This document shows, piece after piece, positions 9,408-19,212 of a stretch of 64,000 nt of DNA. The position numbers and the translations under genes were made by a program. Origin of the DNA: Macrosoma leucophasiata (lineage: Eukaryota; Arthropoda; Insecta; Lepidoptera; Hedylidae); assembly GCA_036365455.1 (NCBI GenBank), contig JAWQUS010000023.1, forward strand, positions 1,984,001-2,048,000, given 5' to 3'. The notes under the pieces were generated by a model, which saw nothing but the letters and a program-made list of their open reading frames with translations, was not told the DNA's origin and ran no database searches. The first letter of the stretch is position 1, and each line of letters begins with the position of its first letter.

Positions 9408-12400
9408 TTCTAGCCCGTACCCCGACGTTGTTGCTAGAACCAGAAGTACCAGGCACGACCTGCGGAGGGCGTTTAATATTTTTAACAGCCACTTTTGTAT
9501 TTCTATTTTTCAAGTTTACCGGTACTATATTACGTAAAGTCTTATCAGTCACTACAGCTTTCTCAAAGCGTGGATGCTCCTTAGCCTTCCTATTACGCGT
9601 ATTTCTCATAAAGATTTGATCATCTTTTTCAAAAACTGGTGGCTCTTCACCACCTTTCTTAGCCCTAACTTTTACTTTATTTGTCTCTAAGTTATCGCTA
9701 ACATACTCGTACAGACATTTTAAGCGTTTTCTATGGTCAAGTAATAACTTTTGCATGATATTTCTATCTCTGTCTATATCAAACACGTTCCCAGCGTCCG
9801 TGTGACCGAATACGATTTCGAACGGGGTATAGTTTGTAGCCGAATGAATCGTATTATTGTATGCCATTATTGCATACGACATAACCGAAGTTGCATCTAA
9901 TTCACTTTTGTCATATTTAGCTAACCTGTAAATTTCTATGATAGTTGAATGGAACCTTTCGACAATGGCCATTGAATTGGGATTGTTTGGGGTTCCTACA
10001 TGGAAATCAATTTTATATAGCAACATCATTTCTTTTATCAACTCATTATTAAATTCTGTCCCGGAATCGCTATTTATTTTCTGGGGCAAACCATACATGC
10101 TGAAATATTTAATCAAGGCCCTGACAATTTCAGGCGTACTTTTATTAGGTATATTTATAGCCTGACCTAATTTGCTAAACGCATCTACAATTGTCAAGTA
10201 TTGTTTCCCTTCAATATATAACACATCCATAAATACTTCCTGGAATGGAGTATTTTGGGTTTGCGTCAGTTGAATATGAGGTTTGATTGGTTTACGATCA
10301 TATTTCATCTTTCTACACTGTTCGCAAGCATTAATAATGGCTGTAACTGTTTCCTTCATGCTAGCCCACCAATAATGCCTTTTTAGTTTTGCTAAGGTTT
10401 CCCTTATGCCTCGGTGGCACGTTTTACCCTCGTGATATTTTAAAACGATATCCCTTTGGTCCTGTTCCGAATCTGTCAAATTAACTACTCGTTCTGTACA
10501 TTCTACTAAATTTAAAGTACCCTTTTTAAACAGTTCAATTATAACATTTGAAAATATTTTTCTAAAATTTGGGTGTTCAAAATAAATAAAATATTTATTC
10601 TTTGGATTTATGTATTCCTTAAGAAAGTCTTTAACTAATCTTTCATTATTATATGGCATAAAAACTTCAAGAATACGCTGTTTGTTATTAGACAAATTTT
10701 TCACTGATAATTTGTCTTTTAACCAGGTGTGAACCAAAATTTGTTTGGGCTTGGTATCAATAGCTTCATTGAGTATTGGAATACCGTCATGTTCCCTATT
10801 CGAAACTGAATTGGCTGTAACGCCGTCTTCAGTATCTGACTTTTCGTACTTTTCAGACATATTTTCTTCGTCTGAGTCTAAAATTTCAATAGTGTCCATA
10901 GGCTCATCTTTTTTTTGTATAAATTGTTCAATTTCTTTAACTACATCTTGTACATCTGAGTCACTATCGTCTAAATTTACTATTATGGAATCTAGATCTT
11001 CATTTAAAGCGTTAATTTTAATTCTGGAAAGAGCGTCGGCATTAGTGTTTTGTTGCCCTTTCTTGTAACGTATCTCAAAATCATACTCTTCTAGACGTAA
11101 GCGCCATCGCGTCAACTTACTATTAGGCTCTTTCAGCGAATAAAGCCATGCTAATGGTCTATGATCCGTATAGATTATGAATTTATTGCCATAAAGGTAT
11201 GGCCTGAAGTGTTTGACGGCCCAAATAACCGCTAACAATTCTTTCTCTATCGTGCTATACTTCGACTCCGTATCACTGAGTGTCCTACTTGCGTATGCTA
11301 CGGGTTTGTCTGAACCAATTGTCCCTTGTGACAATACGGCCCCAATCGCACAATTTGATGCATCCGTCGTCAAAATAAAAGTTTTATTAAAGTCTGGGAA
11401 TTGCAATAACGGTGCATTTGTTAAAATCTTTTTACACGTTTCAAAACTACGCTTATATTCATCGTCAATAATTATTTTTCGACCCTTTTTCAAACAAGCG
11501 GTAAGTGGTTTTGTTATCTTCGCAAAATCCCTAATGAATTTTCTGTAATAGCCTATAAGTCCTAAAAAGCTTTTTATTTGCGTGACTGTTTCTGGCAAAG
11601 GATATCTCAAAACAGCCTCGATTTTGTCATTATTAGGCTTTAAGCCATCACTAGTAATTGTATGACCAAGATACAATACCTCTTTTCTAAGAAAATGCGA
11701 CTTATCAAGTTGTATTTTTAAATTTGTCTTACGGAAACGTTCAAAAACGATTTTGAGTTTTTGAATGTGTTCTGGTAGACTTTTTGAAAAGATTATAACG
11801 TCATCTAGATATACTAGGCAATGTAAGCCTTGTAATCCTCTGAGAACGTTATCCATTGCTCTTTGAAAAGTTGCAGGCGCTGTTTTTAGCCCAAATGGCA
11901 TGCGGTTAAATTCGTAATGGCCTGACGGTGTACTGAACGCTGTTTTAGGCCTGTCCTGCTCTAAAACCTCAATTTGGTGATACCCACTCGCTAAATCTAG
12001 CGTCGTGAAGTATGTACTGTTACCTAACATATCAAATAAATCATTGATATTCGGCAGCGGATATTTGTCATCAGTGGTTATTTCATTCAACCGCCGATAG
12101 TCAATTACCATGCGCCATTTTTGCTGTCCAGACTCGTCCATTTTTTTCGGTACGAGATGCACTGGAGCACTCCAGGGAGAGTATGACTCCTGGATTATAT
12201 TATCCTTTAACATTTTATCAACTTGTCGCCTAATTTCGGCTGACTGAGAAGGAGGCAACCTATGTGCTTTAATATTAATTGGGTCCTCATGTTTAGTTCG
12301 GATTTCGTGCTTGACTTGATTTGTAAAGGTCAAGGGTATATCCTCACAATAAAAAATGTCTCTATACTCATAACAAATATCTTCTATCGCCCTACGTTCT

Positions 12401-13068
12401 TCACTATTCATATGCTCTAATCTCAACTTATTTAAATTCTCCGTAAGTAAACTGTCTATATTTACTTGTCTATTCTCAGTAAAATTTACACTACACTTCG
12501 AAATGTCAATTGGCTCAACCTTAAATGGCCCTGTCACTACCATGGTTCTATGTTCATCAGTGCAATTTTGAATCACTGTTGACGCATAGCCATTTACGCA
12601 ATTCACTAACGCGGCGGGCATTCTAATCCCCTGCGAAAATTGCTTAAAATCTAATATAGCTTCTCCATTATAAACATTCACTGGTAAATTAACCCTAAGT
12701 TCGCTACGGGCAGGTAAATGGTATACCTCTCTCATAGGCGGCGTATACATAATGGGTATACTCGTATTTTTTAAATATAAGATCTGATTCTCCATATCTA
12801 TATTTGCACGTAATTGTTTTAACAAATTACTACCTATCAATCCATCATAACGATCATCTACATTATACACGTAAAACTTATGGTATTCGCTAGCTTCAAA
12901 TATAGCTGGCAGTGGAGCGTATGCCGTTTCGCTATGTACGCTCGATGCGTGTGTACTCACGACTTCAAATTGTTCATACTGTAAATATTGTTTAAAATAT
13001 TTATTGGCAATTTGAGGACTAATAAATGATCTGACACTGCCTGTATCTATCATAAAAATACCTTGCAA
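9340..13068 (-). CDS. pol: Errantivirus Pol: protease, reverse transcriptase, RNase H, integrase
   Basis: The replication polyprotein, 1242 residues counted from a TTG codon at 13068. The pol frame is actually open further upstream, to at least 13155 inside gag, so translation most likely enters by -1 frameshifting rather than at this codon. Domains in order: aspartic protease (DTGS from residue 8), reverse transcriptase (YLDD 420-423), RNase H (TTDAS 567-571, YTDHR with D635, NADALSR 676-682), and integrase. The integrase has an HHCC zinc site (H879, H885, C915, C918) and a catalytic D948, D1001, E1037 triad with the canonical 35-residue D-E spacing. The C-terminus is basic and Ser-rich and overlaps env. 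All catalytic residues are present and no break was seen. Confidence 0.95.
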   Translation of the reverse strand: MQGIFMIDTGSVRSFISPQIANKYFKQYLQYEQFEVVSTHASSVHSETAYAPLPAIFEASEYHKFYVYNVDDRYDGLIGSNLLKQLRANIDMENQILYLKNTSIPIMYTPPMREVYHLPARSELRVNLPVNVYNGEAILDFKQFSQGIRMPAALVNCVNGYASTVIQNCTDEHRTMVVTGPFKVEPIDISKCSVNFTENRQVNIDSLLTENLNKLRLEHMNSEERRAIEDICYEYRDIFYCEDIPLTFTNQVKHEIRTKHEDPINIKAHRLPPSQSAEIRRQVDKMLKDNIIQESYSPWSAPVHLVPKKMDESGQQKWRMVIDYRRLNEITTDDKYPLPNINDLFDMLGNSTYFTTLDLASGYHQIEVLEQDRPKTAFSTPSGHYEFNRMPFGLKTAPATFQRAMDNVLRGLQGLHCLVYLDDVIIFSKSLPEHIQKLKIVFERFRKTNLKIQLDKSHFLRKEVLYLGHTITSDGLKPNNDKIEAVLRYPLPETVTQIKSFLGLIGYYRKFIRDFAKITKPLTACLKKGRKIIIDDEYKRSFETCKKILTNAPLLQFPDFNKTFILTTDASNCAIGAVLSQGTIGSDKPVAYASRTLSDTESKYSTIEKELLAVIWAVKHFRPYLYGNKFIIYTDHRPLAWLYSLKEPNSKLTRWRLRLEEYDFEIRYKKGQQNTNADALSRIKINALNEDLDSIIVNLDDSDSDVQDVVKEIEQFIQKKDEPMDTIEILDSDEENMSEKYEKSDTEDGVTANSVSNREHDGIPILNEAIDTKPKQILVHTWLKDKLSVKNLSNNKQRILEVFMPYNNERLVKDFLKEYINPKNKYFIYFEHPNFRKIFSNVIIELFKKGTLNLVECTERVVNLTDSEQDQRDIVLKYHEGKTCHRGIRETLAKLKRHYWWASMKETVTAIINACEQCRKMKYDRKPIKPHIQLTQTQNTPFQEVFMDVLYIEGKQYLTIVDAFSKLGQAINIPNKSTPEIVRALIKYFSMYGLPQKINSDSGTEFNNELIKEMMLLYKIDFHVGTPNNPNSMAIVERFHSTIIEIYRLAKYDKSELDATSVMSYAIMAYNNTIHSATNYTPFEIVFGHTDAGNVFDIDRDRNIMQKLLLDHRKRLKCLYEYVSDNLETNKVKVRAKKGGEEPPVFEKDDQIFMRNTRNRKAKEHPRFEKAVVTDKTLRNIVPVNLKNRNTKVAVKNIKRPPQVVPGTSGSSNNVGVRARNEKPRPESRHSFSEDGSSSNEE

Positions 13069-13115
13069 CTCTGGAATTACTATGTGAGGTAAATTATGCC
13101 TACTACAATTTATTT

Positions 13116-14216
13116 TTATTCGTTCCCTAACCCTGAGGCGTTTACGCGAAAATTTTCGCCTTGGGAATTATTATTTATTGAACTATTTTGCTGCTCCAAA
13201 TTATTACTTGAAGGGTTGTGATTATACGGTTCACTGTGTGAAATATTGTCCGTATAATTCACTCGTCTAGAGCTAGCCGTTCTCATAGTAACATCAGTAT
13301 TGGAACCCGATGCCGGCTGTGGAACACTAGAATACTGCGATAAAGGCGTCGCACGCGCATTTTGCTGACTCGGCTGAGAACGCGCGGCCTGCGGAGCCGA
13401 AGTGTTACATGATGATGACCATTGGTTATTATTAGAATTGTATGGTCTTGCATTTCTAATTTGAAATGAATTGTTTGGCGAATTTCGTGAGGTACTAGGT
13501 AAACTTTGTGGTGCCGGTACGGTATTTACTGGCATGGTTTGCTCCTGCAGATCACTAAAATTGTTTCGTGATCTATTAAAATTCCTGAAATTATTTGACC
13601 TGTTCGATCTATTGGAATTGAAATTATTATTACTGTTATTTTTAGAATCATAAGCAGTATCAAAGTTTTGTTCCTCTAGTACAATTTTTAACGCGTCCTC
13701 TAATGTACTAACATTATTTAAACGAACCAAACGTGCTAAATATTTCGGTAGGTTATACAAAAAGATATTTAAAGAGCTGTGATTGTAAATATTGATTTTA
13801 GCCTGTCGTGAAATATCGTCGCTAATAATTGCAGACAGCTTTGAAAATAAAATGCTCCTAATTTGTTGAATCCTTTGACAAAATTCTAAGTAACTTTCGC
13901 CCCTATTAATTTTTGCGGACTCTAATTCTAACGCGATACACTCCTCGGTTCGCGGATCCCCAAAATGTTGATCGAGAATCTTTTTTAATTCGTCCCAGTC
14001 TCGTATTGACTGACGCTGTCCTACTAAACAAGCAGCTTCTCCTGATAACCTACTCGTAATTACGTGGAATAAATATTCCATCTGCTTGTTTTCCCCGTGA
14101 AACAAAGAAAGAATGTACTTACTTTTTTGAATAAAAAGTGGTAAAAGCCTAACATCTCCGTTAAATACCGGGATAATATTAATCATTTCTGGTGGTACAC
14201 GCACTATAGTCTCCAT
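13116..14216 (-). CDS. gag: Errantivirus Gag
   Basis: A 366-residue structural protein expected to form the particle core. The N-terminal two thirds resemble a Ty3/gypsy capsid fold (hydrophobic helices up to about residue 200). The C-terminal part is very rich in Asn, Ser, Arg and Gln, with an Arg/Asn-Phe stretch (about 195-225) likely to bind RNA. No CCHC zinc knuckle is present, as is usual for errantiviruses. It starts at the ATG at 14216, about 590 bp downstream of the 5' LTR, and ends with TAA at 13116-13118. Pol lies in the -1 frame, and a slippery heptamer sits 11 codons before the stop. Confidence 0.9.
   Translation of the reverse strand: METIVRVPPEMINIIPVFNGDVRLLPLFIQKSKYILSLFHGENKQMEYLFHVITSRLSGEAACLVGQRQSIRDWDELKKILDQHFGDPRTEECIALELESAKINRGESYLEFCQRIQQIRSILFSKLSAIISDDISRQAKINIYNHSSLNIFLYNLPKYLARLVRLNNVSTLEDALKIVLEEQNFDTAYDSKNNSNNNFNSNRSNRSNNFRNFNRSRNNFSDLQEQTMPVNTVPAPQSLPSTSRNSPNNSFQIRNARPYNSNNNQWSSSCNTSAPQAARSQPSQQNARATPLSQYSSVPQPASGSNTDVTMRTASSRRVNYTDNISHSEPYNHNPSSNNLEQQNSSINNNSQGENFRVNASGLGNE
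13149..13155 (-). promoter_or_regulatory. Candidate -1 frameshift heptamer (gag-pol)
   Basis: A_AAT_TTT in the gag frame (codons GAA AAT TTT), matching X_XXY_YYZ. From here the -1 frame is open into the protease. The function is inferred from position and pattern. Confidence 0.65.
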
Positions 14217-14785
14217 TTTTGAATAATTAAATTATTTAACTCAAAAACAAAATAAAATTTTCGTAATATTTTTAAACGAAAAATAGAATCGTAAAAATTG
14301 CAAAAATCAACACAGTAAATAAATCGAAGAAATCACAATAAAATACACGACACAAAATAGATTATAAACATTGGCCAAAAAAAAAATCCCTAAAAATTAC
14401 ACGAAATGAAACACATAAGACAAAAATTCCTAAAACAACGAAATAAAACACATACAACTTAATATAAAAAAAAAATCGTAAAAATTTGATTACTTACATG
14501 TGTAGTTATCTAATAAGGCGTTTTCTAATCCCTAATAAAAGACACATACACACAATTTCACAAGGAGGTAAATAAAATGAGGATAACTGAAAGGAAGGTG
14601 AAAAGATTTACTCACAATTCCGCAGCGGTACTCATTCTCCTTGGGATTCCTGGTTGTTTGTCCTGGCTCTGTCCTTGGCTTGGCTCCGATATACTTAATA
14701 AATTTATTTGTTCGGTGATCTCCGCTTAACCGTTAATACGGATGTCCCCAGTAGTAAATGTGTATACTTGCTGAAAGACCGCAGA
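14217..14785 (-). other. Errantivirus 5' leader
   Basis: Untranslated, very A/T-rich leader between the primer site and the gag ATG. A splice donor for env mRNA would be expected here, but none is called with confidence. Confidence 0.6.
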
Positions 14786-14804
14786 GATCCTACCGGCTGC
14801 GCCA
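14786..14804 (-). promoter_or_regulatory. Primer binding site, tRNA-Ser type
   Basis: TGGCGCAGCCGGTAGGATC, the first T shared with the LTR end. It resembles the tRNA-Ser primer sites known from 17.6/297-type errantiviruses, with one difference. Confidence 0.85.
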
Positions 14805-15060
14805 ATTAAGTTTGCGGCAACCAAACTTTATAAAAAAATATATTTATTTAAAACAAACGGACAGAGTAACAGTATCGTACAAAAATCAAAATAGGAATCA
14901 TCTAATTATCATAAAAACAATCTTTATAAGGAAGCTAAATGCTTACTTGCCCTTTACCCTGTGACGTCAGTAAGTTTATCAGATTACCTGTAGTCTATCG
15001 GTTCCCACGCTGGGTAAAGGGCTTATTAAGCGGATTTGGGGGGTGTTGGTACACTTAACT
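14804..15060 (-). repeat. Errantivirus 5' LTR
   Basis: 257 bp; no difference from the 3' LTR seen on reading. CRE at 14962-14969, TATA-like at 14922-14929. This copy would supply the promoter. Confidence 0.95.
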
Positions 15061-15332
15061 AGCTCCAGTGACGGAGCTCGCGGGCGTAGGCACCACCGCA
15101 TTACCTGATTTACTTGCCGCTAAATGGTAGTGTTCAGCACTATCGTGTTCCGGTCAGGTGGTAATGTACGGCCCTGTAATTTCCGGCACAGGGCATAACA
15201 CCTTAGGCCTCAGGAGTGGTAACGCATTTGCATTTTGACCTTGGTCTTTGTGTGGGTGTCTATAGGCTGCAGTCATCACTTAACATCAATGTGAACTGCA
15301 TGCTTGTTTGCCTTTTTTAATACATAAAAAAA
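15061..15332 (+). mobile_element. SINE-A body (5' end at 7520-7534)
   Basis: Resumes with the duplicated AGCT and runs to the tail CATAAAAAAAAA. This is the host copy split by the errantivirus. Confidence 0.9.
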
Positions 15333-15333
15333 A

Positions 15334-15519
15334 AATATTGTACACCAGTAAAGAATACAAAAAAATACACAATAGAGTTACAAAGTATGCAAGAGGCGGC
15401 CTTATCGCTGGATGAGCGATCTCTACCAGACAACCTTTGGGTAGAGGAAAAGATGTAAAAGAGTAGGTTAGGGGTGTACAGATCAAAATATAGAACAGTA
15501 AATAAATAATAATAATATT
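15334..15519 (-). mobile_element. 3' end of a LINE (GGTTGTCTGG tail type)
   Basis: On the minus strand: AAAGGTTGTCTGGTAGAGA, perfect hairpin ATCGCT/AGCGAT, TAAGGCCGCC, then a GTACAATA end. Same family as 7299-7518. Confidence 0.65.
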
Positions 15520-15543
15520 AAAGATTTACACATAAACACATAA

Positions 15544-15867
15544 ACTGCTTCGGTAGCCTAGTGGTAGCAGGCCACTACTACTACGCTGAGGTCCTGGGTT
15601 CGATTCCCGGGTAGGGGGTTATCAGAGATAATGGTGAAAAAGCCTTTGTCTCTGGTTCTATTGGGATTTTTCCATTTTCTGGAAATTTCCCAGTACCTCA
15701 AAGTTTGGTAATGTGCCGGGAGATGTCAACAGGCTCGCCACCTGTTACTTGAGCCAAAACGTAACCGGCGAATCGTAGGTGTTTGCATGTATGCTTGAAT
15801 GCATACATTTACCTCTGCCTACCCCTTCGGGGATTACAGGCGTGAAGTTACGTTTTTTTTTTTTTTT
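15544..15867 (+). mobile_element. SINE-B, full length
   Basis: tRNA-like head with A box TAGCCTAGTGG and B box GGTTCGATTCC, then a body and the tail CTCTGCCTACCCCTTCGGGG ... GGCGTGAAGTTACG plus a T run. AAAGATTTACAC at 15520-15531 and 15868-15879 looks like the core of a target duplication. Confidence 0.85.
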
Positions 15868-16042
15868 AAAGATTTACACCTAAATAGACACATAACAATA
15901 TCAATACTATATATCATAAAATATCTACTATAATTAAATAAATACAGATACTTAATAATATATAGAATAACATAATAATAAATAATAACTAATACATACA
16001 GTAAAAGTAAAAACAGATCCGCCTATCGCTTAGTTACAAAAG

Positions 16043-16146
16043 CATTTGTTATATTGTCTACTCAAGTTACTTCTATTGCCTCGTGTATATCTGATCTGTG
16101 TTAATACCAAGTCAATAGAAGTTACTTGAGTTGACAATAACAAATG
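16043..16146. repeat. Imperfect inverted repeat, 36-bp arms
   Basis: Arms 16043-16078 and 16113-16146 are complementary apart from a few positions. The right arm and its flank (16101-16270) recur, diverged, at 17163-17340. Confidence 0.7.
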
Positions 16147-16390
16147 ATATGGGTATTAAGTGAGAGTCGGTTCGATCTCGATTAGGGACGTGTGGTCAAA
16201 ATAGGTTTTCATTAATCTTTACATACTTTTTTATTACAATGACGAAATACTCTGATCCATTTGCGTCACAATAAAAGAGATTATCTTTTTAATATGTATA
16301 TTAAAAAAAATTGTGCTTGTGGTAAGTATTCTTAAACACAGTCAAACTAGTTAATCTAGTTATTTAATCTACCTGCCGCCTAAAAATAGT

Positions 16391-16666
16391 CTTTTTTATG
16401 TTATGGAAAGGGCAAACAAGCATGCAGTTCACATTGATGTTAAGTGATGACTGCAGCCTATAGATACCCACAAAAAGACCAAGATCGAAATGCAGATGCG
16501 TTACCACTCCTGAGGCCTAAGGTGTTATACCGGAAATTACAGGGCCGTACATTACCACCTGACCGGAACACGATAGTGCTGAACACTACCATTTAGCGGC
16601 AAGTATATTAGGTAATGCGGTGGTGCCTACGCCCGCGAGCTTCGTCACTAGAGCTCTGCCACCAGT
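16391..16666 (-). mobile_element. SINE-A, full length
   Basis: All family blocks present in reverse orientation, ending at the conserved 5' start. Confidence 0.85.
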
Positions 16667-16671
16667 AGAGA

Positions 16672-16862
16672 GTCTTTATTCAGCACTGTCCATTTCCAGT
16701 CAGATCGGAACATATGTCGTTGTAATAACATTCACAGAGGCAAAACCACTTAGGCCCGCAAGTTGGTGGCAACGCATCTGTTTTTTGACCTCTGTTTTTT
16801 TGCATACAGGCAGCAATCATCACTTATCATTCATGTGAACTATATGCTTGCCACCATAATTA
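16672..16862 (+). mobile_element. SINE-A relative, degenerate
   Basis: Weak match from TTCAGCACTGTCC to the GTGAACTATATGCTTG tail. Confidence 0.5.
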
Positions 16863-16892
16863 AACGAAAAAAGATGGAGGACTTTGTTTGAA

Positions 16893-17062
16893 CGACCCTG
16901 TAATTTCCGGCCCAGAGGCATAACACCTTAGGCCTCAGGAGTGGTAACGCATCTGGATCTTGACCTTGGTCTTCGTGTGGATGTCTATAGGCTGCAGTCA
17001 TCACTTAACGTCAATGTGAACTGCATGCTTGTTTGCCACTTCCATTACATAAAAAAAAACTT
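16893..17062 (+). mobile_element. SINE-A, 5' truncated
   Basis: Begins at GACCCTGTAATTTCCGGC and runs through the tail to poly-A. Confidence 0.8.
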
Positions 17063-17162
17063 GAAGAACATAAAAAAATAATTTATATTGTCTCGCAATT
17101 TTTGTTTAGATCTTCATAGTAAGGTTCTATCTTAACCATAGGGCCTAATCTCCAAATCCGTT

Positions 17163-17340
17163 CGTTAATACCAAGTCAATAGAAGTAAATTGAGTTGACA
17201 ATAACAAATGATTTGTGTAATTAAGTGACAGTCAGCTCGATCGCGCTTTGTGGGGATTAAGGGGACGTGTGGTAAATGGCTTTTGAGATGCTTTCACGTA
17301 CTTTTTTTATCACGCATATATAAGATCCGCTGAATCATTT
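17163..17340 (+). repeat. Dispersed repeat, second copy of 16101-16270
   Basis: Shares GTTAATACCAAGTCAATAGA, GTTGACAATAACAAATGAT and further blocks with 16101-16270. Unclassified. Confidence 0.6.
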
Positions 17341-17384
17341 GTGTCACACAACCTTTTTTACATAGATTTTTTTTTATATTTAAT

Positions 17385-17655
17385 AAAAGTGGCAAACAAG
17401 CATGCAATTCACATTGATGTTAAGTGATGACTGCAGCCTATAGACACCTACACAATGACCAGAGGTCAAAATGCAGATGCGCTGCCACTTCTGAGGCATT
17501 AGGTGTTATGCATCTGTGCCGGAAATTACAGGGCCGTACATTACCACCTGACCGGAACACGATAGTGCTGAACACTACCATTTAGCGGCAAGTATATTAG
17601 GTAATGCGGTGGTGCCTACGCCCGCGAGCTCCGTCACTGGAGCTCTAGCACCAGT
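17385..17655 (-). mobile_element. SINE-A, full length
   Basis: Complete reverse-oriented copy, good match to the consensus. Confidence 0.85.
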
Positions 17656-17932
17656 TAATCTCAAAATAATAATTTGTTATTGTATTATATTAAATTGTTA
17701 TACCTCTAAGCTTTTAAGTATTTTATATTTTTTTTAATTTTGTAGGTCTGAGGCCGTACCAACCTCCTGAATTATTGTAGTATGCACGTACCTTCTCTAT
17801 TTACTGCTAGGTATTTAATGCTAGCTTGCTATAACAAACTGGCAGCTTATTTCTGTTAACTAGATGCGGTATTCTGAATAAGGTCTCTTTGCACTGCAGT
17901 TTTATATCTTTTTTTAAAGTAATAAATAAATG

Positions 17933-18175
17933 TGTAGCGTCCACTACATTAAGGCGCTAACTAGTGGAATACAATGAAACCTCACAGTACTTGTCTAGTA
18001 CGGTAGATGGCGTGCATTCGAATTACATCGCACATGCGAAGATTTCTCAAGAGTTGGCATATATACAACTTCCCAACGTCAATCGTTGGGCCGCGGCCCG
18101 CCAGGCGCTACCATCTCGCCTGGTCGGAGGATCCTCCCTTTTCGCCGGAGGAACACTGCCACCCATTCCTCCACA
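17933..18175 (+). repeat. TRIM 5' LTR
   Basis: 243 bp, TG...CA termini. Confidence 0.9.
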
Positions 18176-18176
18176 G

Positions 18177-18196
18177 TGGTGACCCCCGACGTGATT
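18177..18196 (+). promoter_or_regulatory. Primer binding site, tRNA-Trp type
   Basis: TGGTGACCCCCGACGTGATT; complementary to a tRNA-Trp 3' end apart from one extra C. Confidence 0.7.
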
Positions 18197-18599
18197 GGAA
18201 GCAACCTTCTCACCAGCCACTCTCTGCAGCACCTTCGACGACGTCATCCCTCACATCACCAGCACCTGATCGAGCGGTAACCAAGTCACGCCAGCCAGCA
18301 CCCTCGGCTTCATCAGGGATACTCCATACGCCTGCAGCGACCGCGCATGCCTGGACTACCCTGCAGCCACATCAGCGTCAGTACTGCGTGGACGGACGCA
18401 GTAGCTACTACGCAGCGACTACCTCGACTCAAAGGGGACTTTCGCATCACCGCAGCAGCGACTACCTCGACTCACTGAGGACCTTCGCACCCGACTCACT
18501 GGGACTTGCGGCATGGGACTATATGGCATTGGCACAGCTCCGCGAGAAGCTCTGACAGCTGTCTCGATTATATCAACCTCCGGTCTTGGAGGGGAGTGA

Positions 18600-18842
18600 T
18601 GTAGCGTCCACTACATTAAGGCGCCAACTAGTGGAATACAATGAAACCTCACAGTACTTGTTTAGTACGGTAGATGGCGTGCATTCGAATTACATCGCAC
18701 ATGCGAAGATTTCTCAAGAGTTGGCATATATACAACTTCCCAACGTCAATCGTTGGGCCGCGGCCCGCCAGGCGCTACCACCTCGCCTGGTTAGAGGATC
18801 CTCCCTTTTCGCCGGAGGAACACTTCCACCCGTTCCTCCACA
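18600..18842 (+). repeat. TRIM 3' LTR
   Basis: 243 bp, about 97 percent identical to the 5' LTR by eye. Confidence 0.9.
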
Positions 18843-18859
18843 AATGTAATAATAAATAG

Positions 18860-19212
18860 AAGCGCGCATGGCCCAGCGGCTGGTGTAGACCGTAAGCGAT
18901 CTACTCGGTTAAACACTACAGGCGCGGTCGGGTAGTGTGATGGGTGACCGCTAGTGGCAAATTAAATGCGCGTTTCCGTGCTTCGGAGGGCACGTTAAGC
19001 CGTCGGTCCCGGTTGCTATCGATGGATAGCAGTCGTTAAACCTTGTCGGAGTTGGGCGGTTTGAAAAACATCCTACAGCGGGTTGGCCACTAACCCACCC
19101 ACCTCCACCAAACCGCATTGGAGCAGCGTGGTGGAGTAAGCTCCAGGCCTCCCCCAAAAAGGGGAGAGACTCGTGCCCAGCAGTGGGACGTATAATGGGT
19201 TGCCATTATTAA
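18860..19212 (+). mobile_element. SINE-5S, near full length
   Basis: The head contains CGGTTAAACACTACAGGCG, GCGGTCGG and GATGGGTGACCGCTAG, matching box A, the intermediate element and box C of a 5S rRNA gene. The body leads to an RTE-like tail CCCAGCAGTGGGACG and (ATT)n. It lies just downstream of the TRIM. Confidence 0.8.

Larger units (their letters stand above)
7535..15060 (-). mobile_element. Complete errantivirus (gypsy-group LTR retrotransposon with env)
   Basis: A full provirus-like element of 7526 bp: 5' LTR, tRNA-Ser primer site, gag, pol, env, polypurine tract, 3' LTR. LTRs start AGTTA and end TAATT on the element strand, as in gypsy, 17.6 and related errantiviruses. The host SINE-A carries the 4-bp duplication AGCT on both sides. 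By direct reading the two LTRs are identical along 257 bp and all three ORFs are open, so the insertion is very recent and may still be competent. Family membership rests on ORF order, LTR ends and PBS; it is an endogenous element of Metaviridae type. Confidence 0.95.
17933..18842 (+). mobile_element. Short non-autonomous LTR retrotransposon (TRIM-like)
   Basis: Two 243-bp direct LTRs (TGTAGCG...CTCCACA) enclose a 424-bp interior, flanked by the 4-bp duplication AATG (17929-17932, 18843-18846). A primer site follows LTR1 and a purine tract GGAGGGGAG precedes LTR2. The interior has an open frame but no gag or pol motif, so the element must use enzymes in trans. The LTRs differ at about 7 positions, so it is older than the errantivirus. 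A tRNA-Trp-type primer site points to the CsRn1/Kabuki branch of gypsy-group elements. Confidence 0.9.

Noticed and set aside
7774..9619. Several plus-strand open frames opposite env and pol
   Set aside because: Antisense shadows of intact errantivirus genes.
18007..18555. A 182-codon open frame in the TRIM element
   Set aside because: It starts inside the LTR and has no recognisable domain; low-complexity Ser/Thr/Pro composition.
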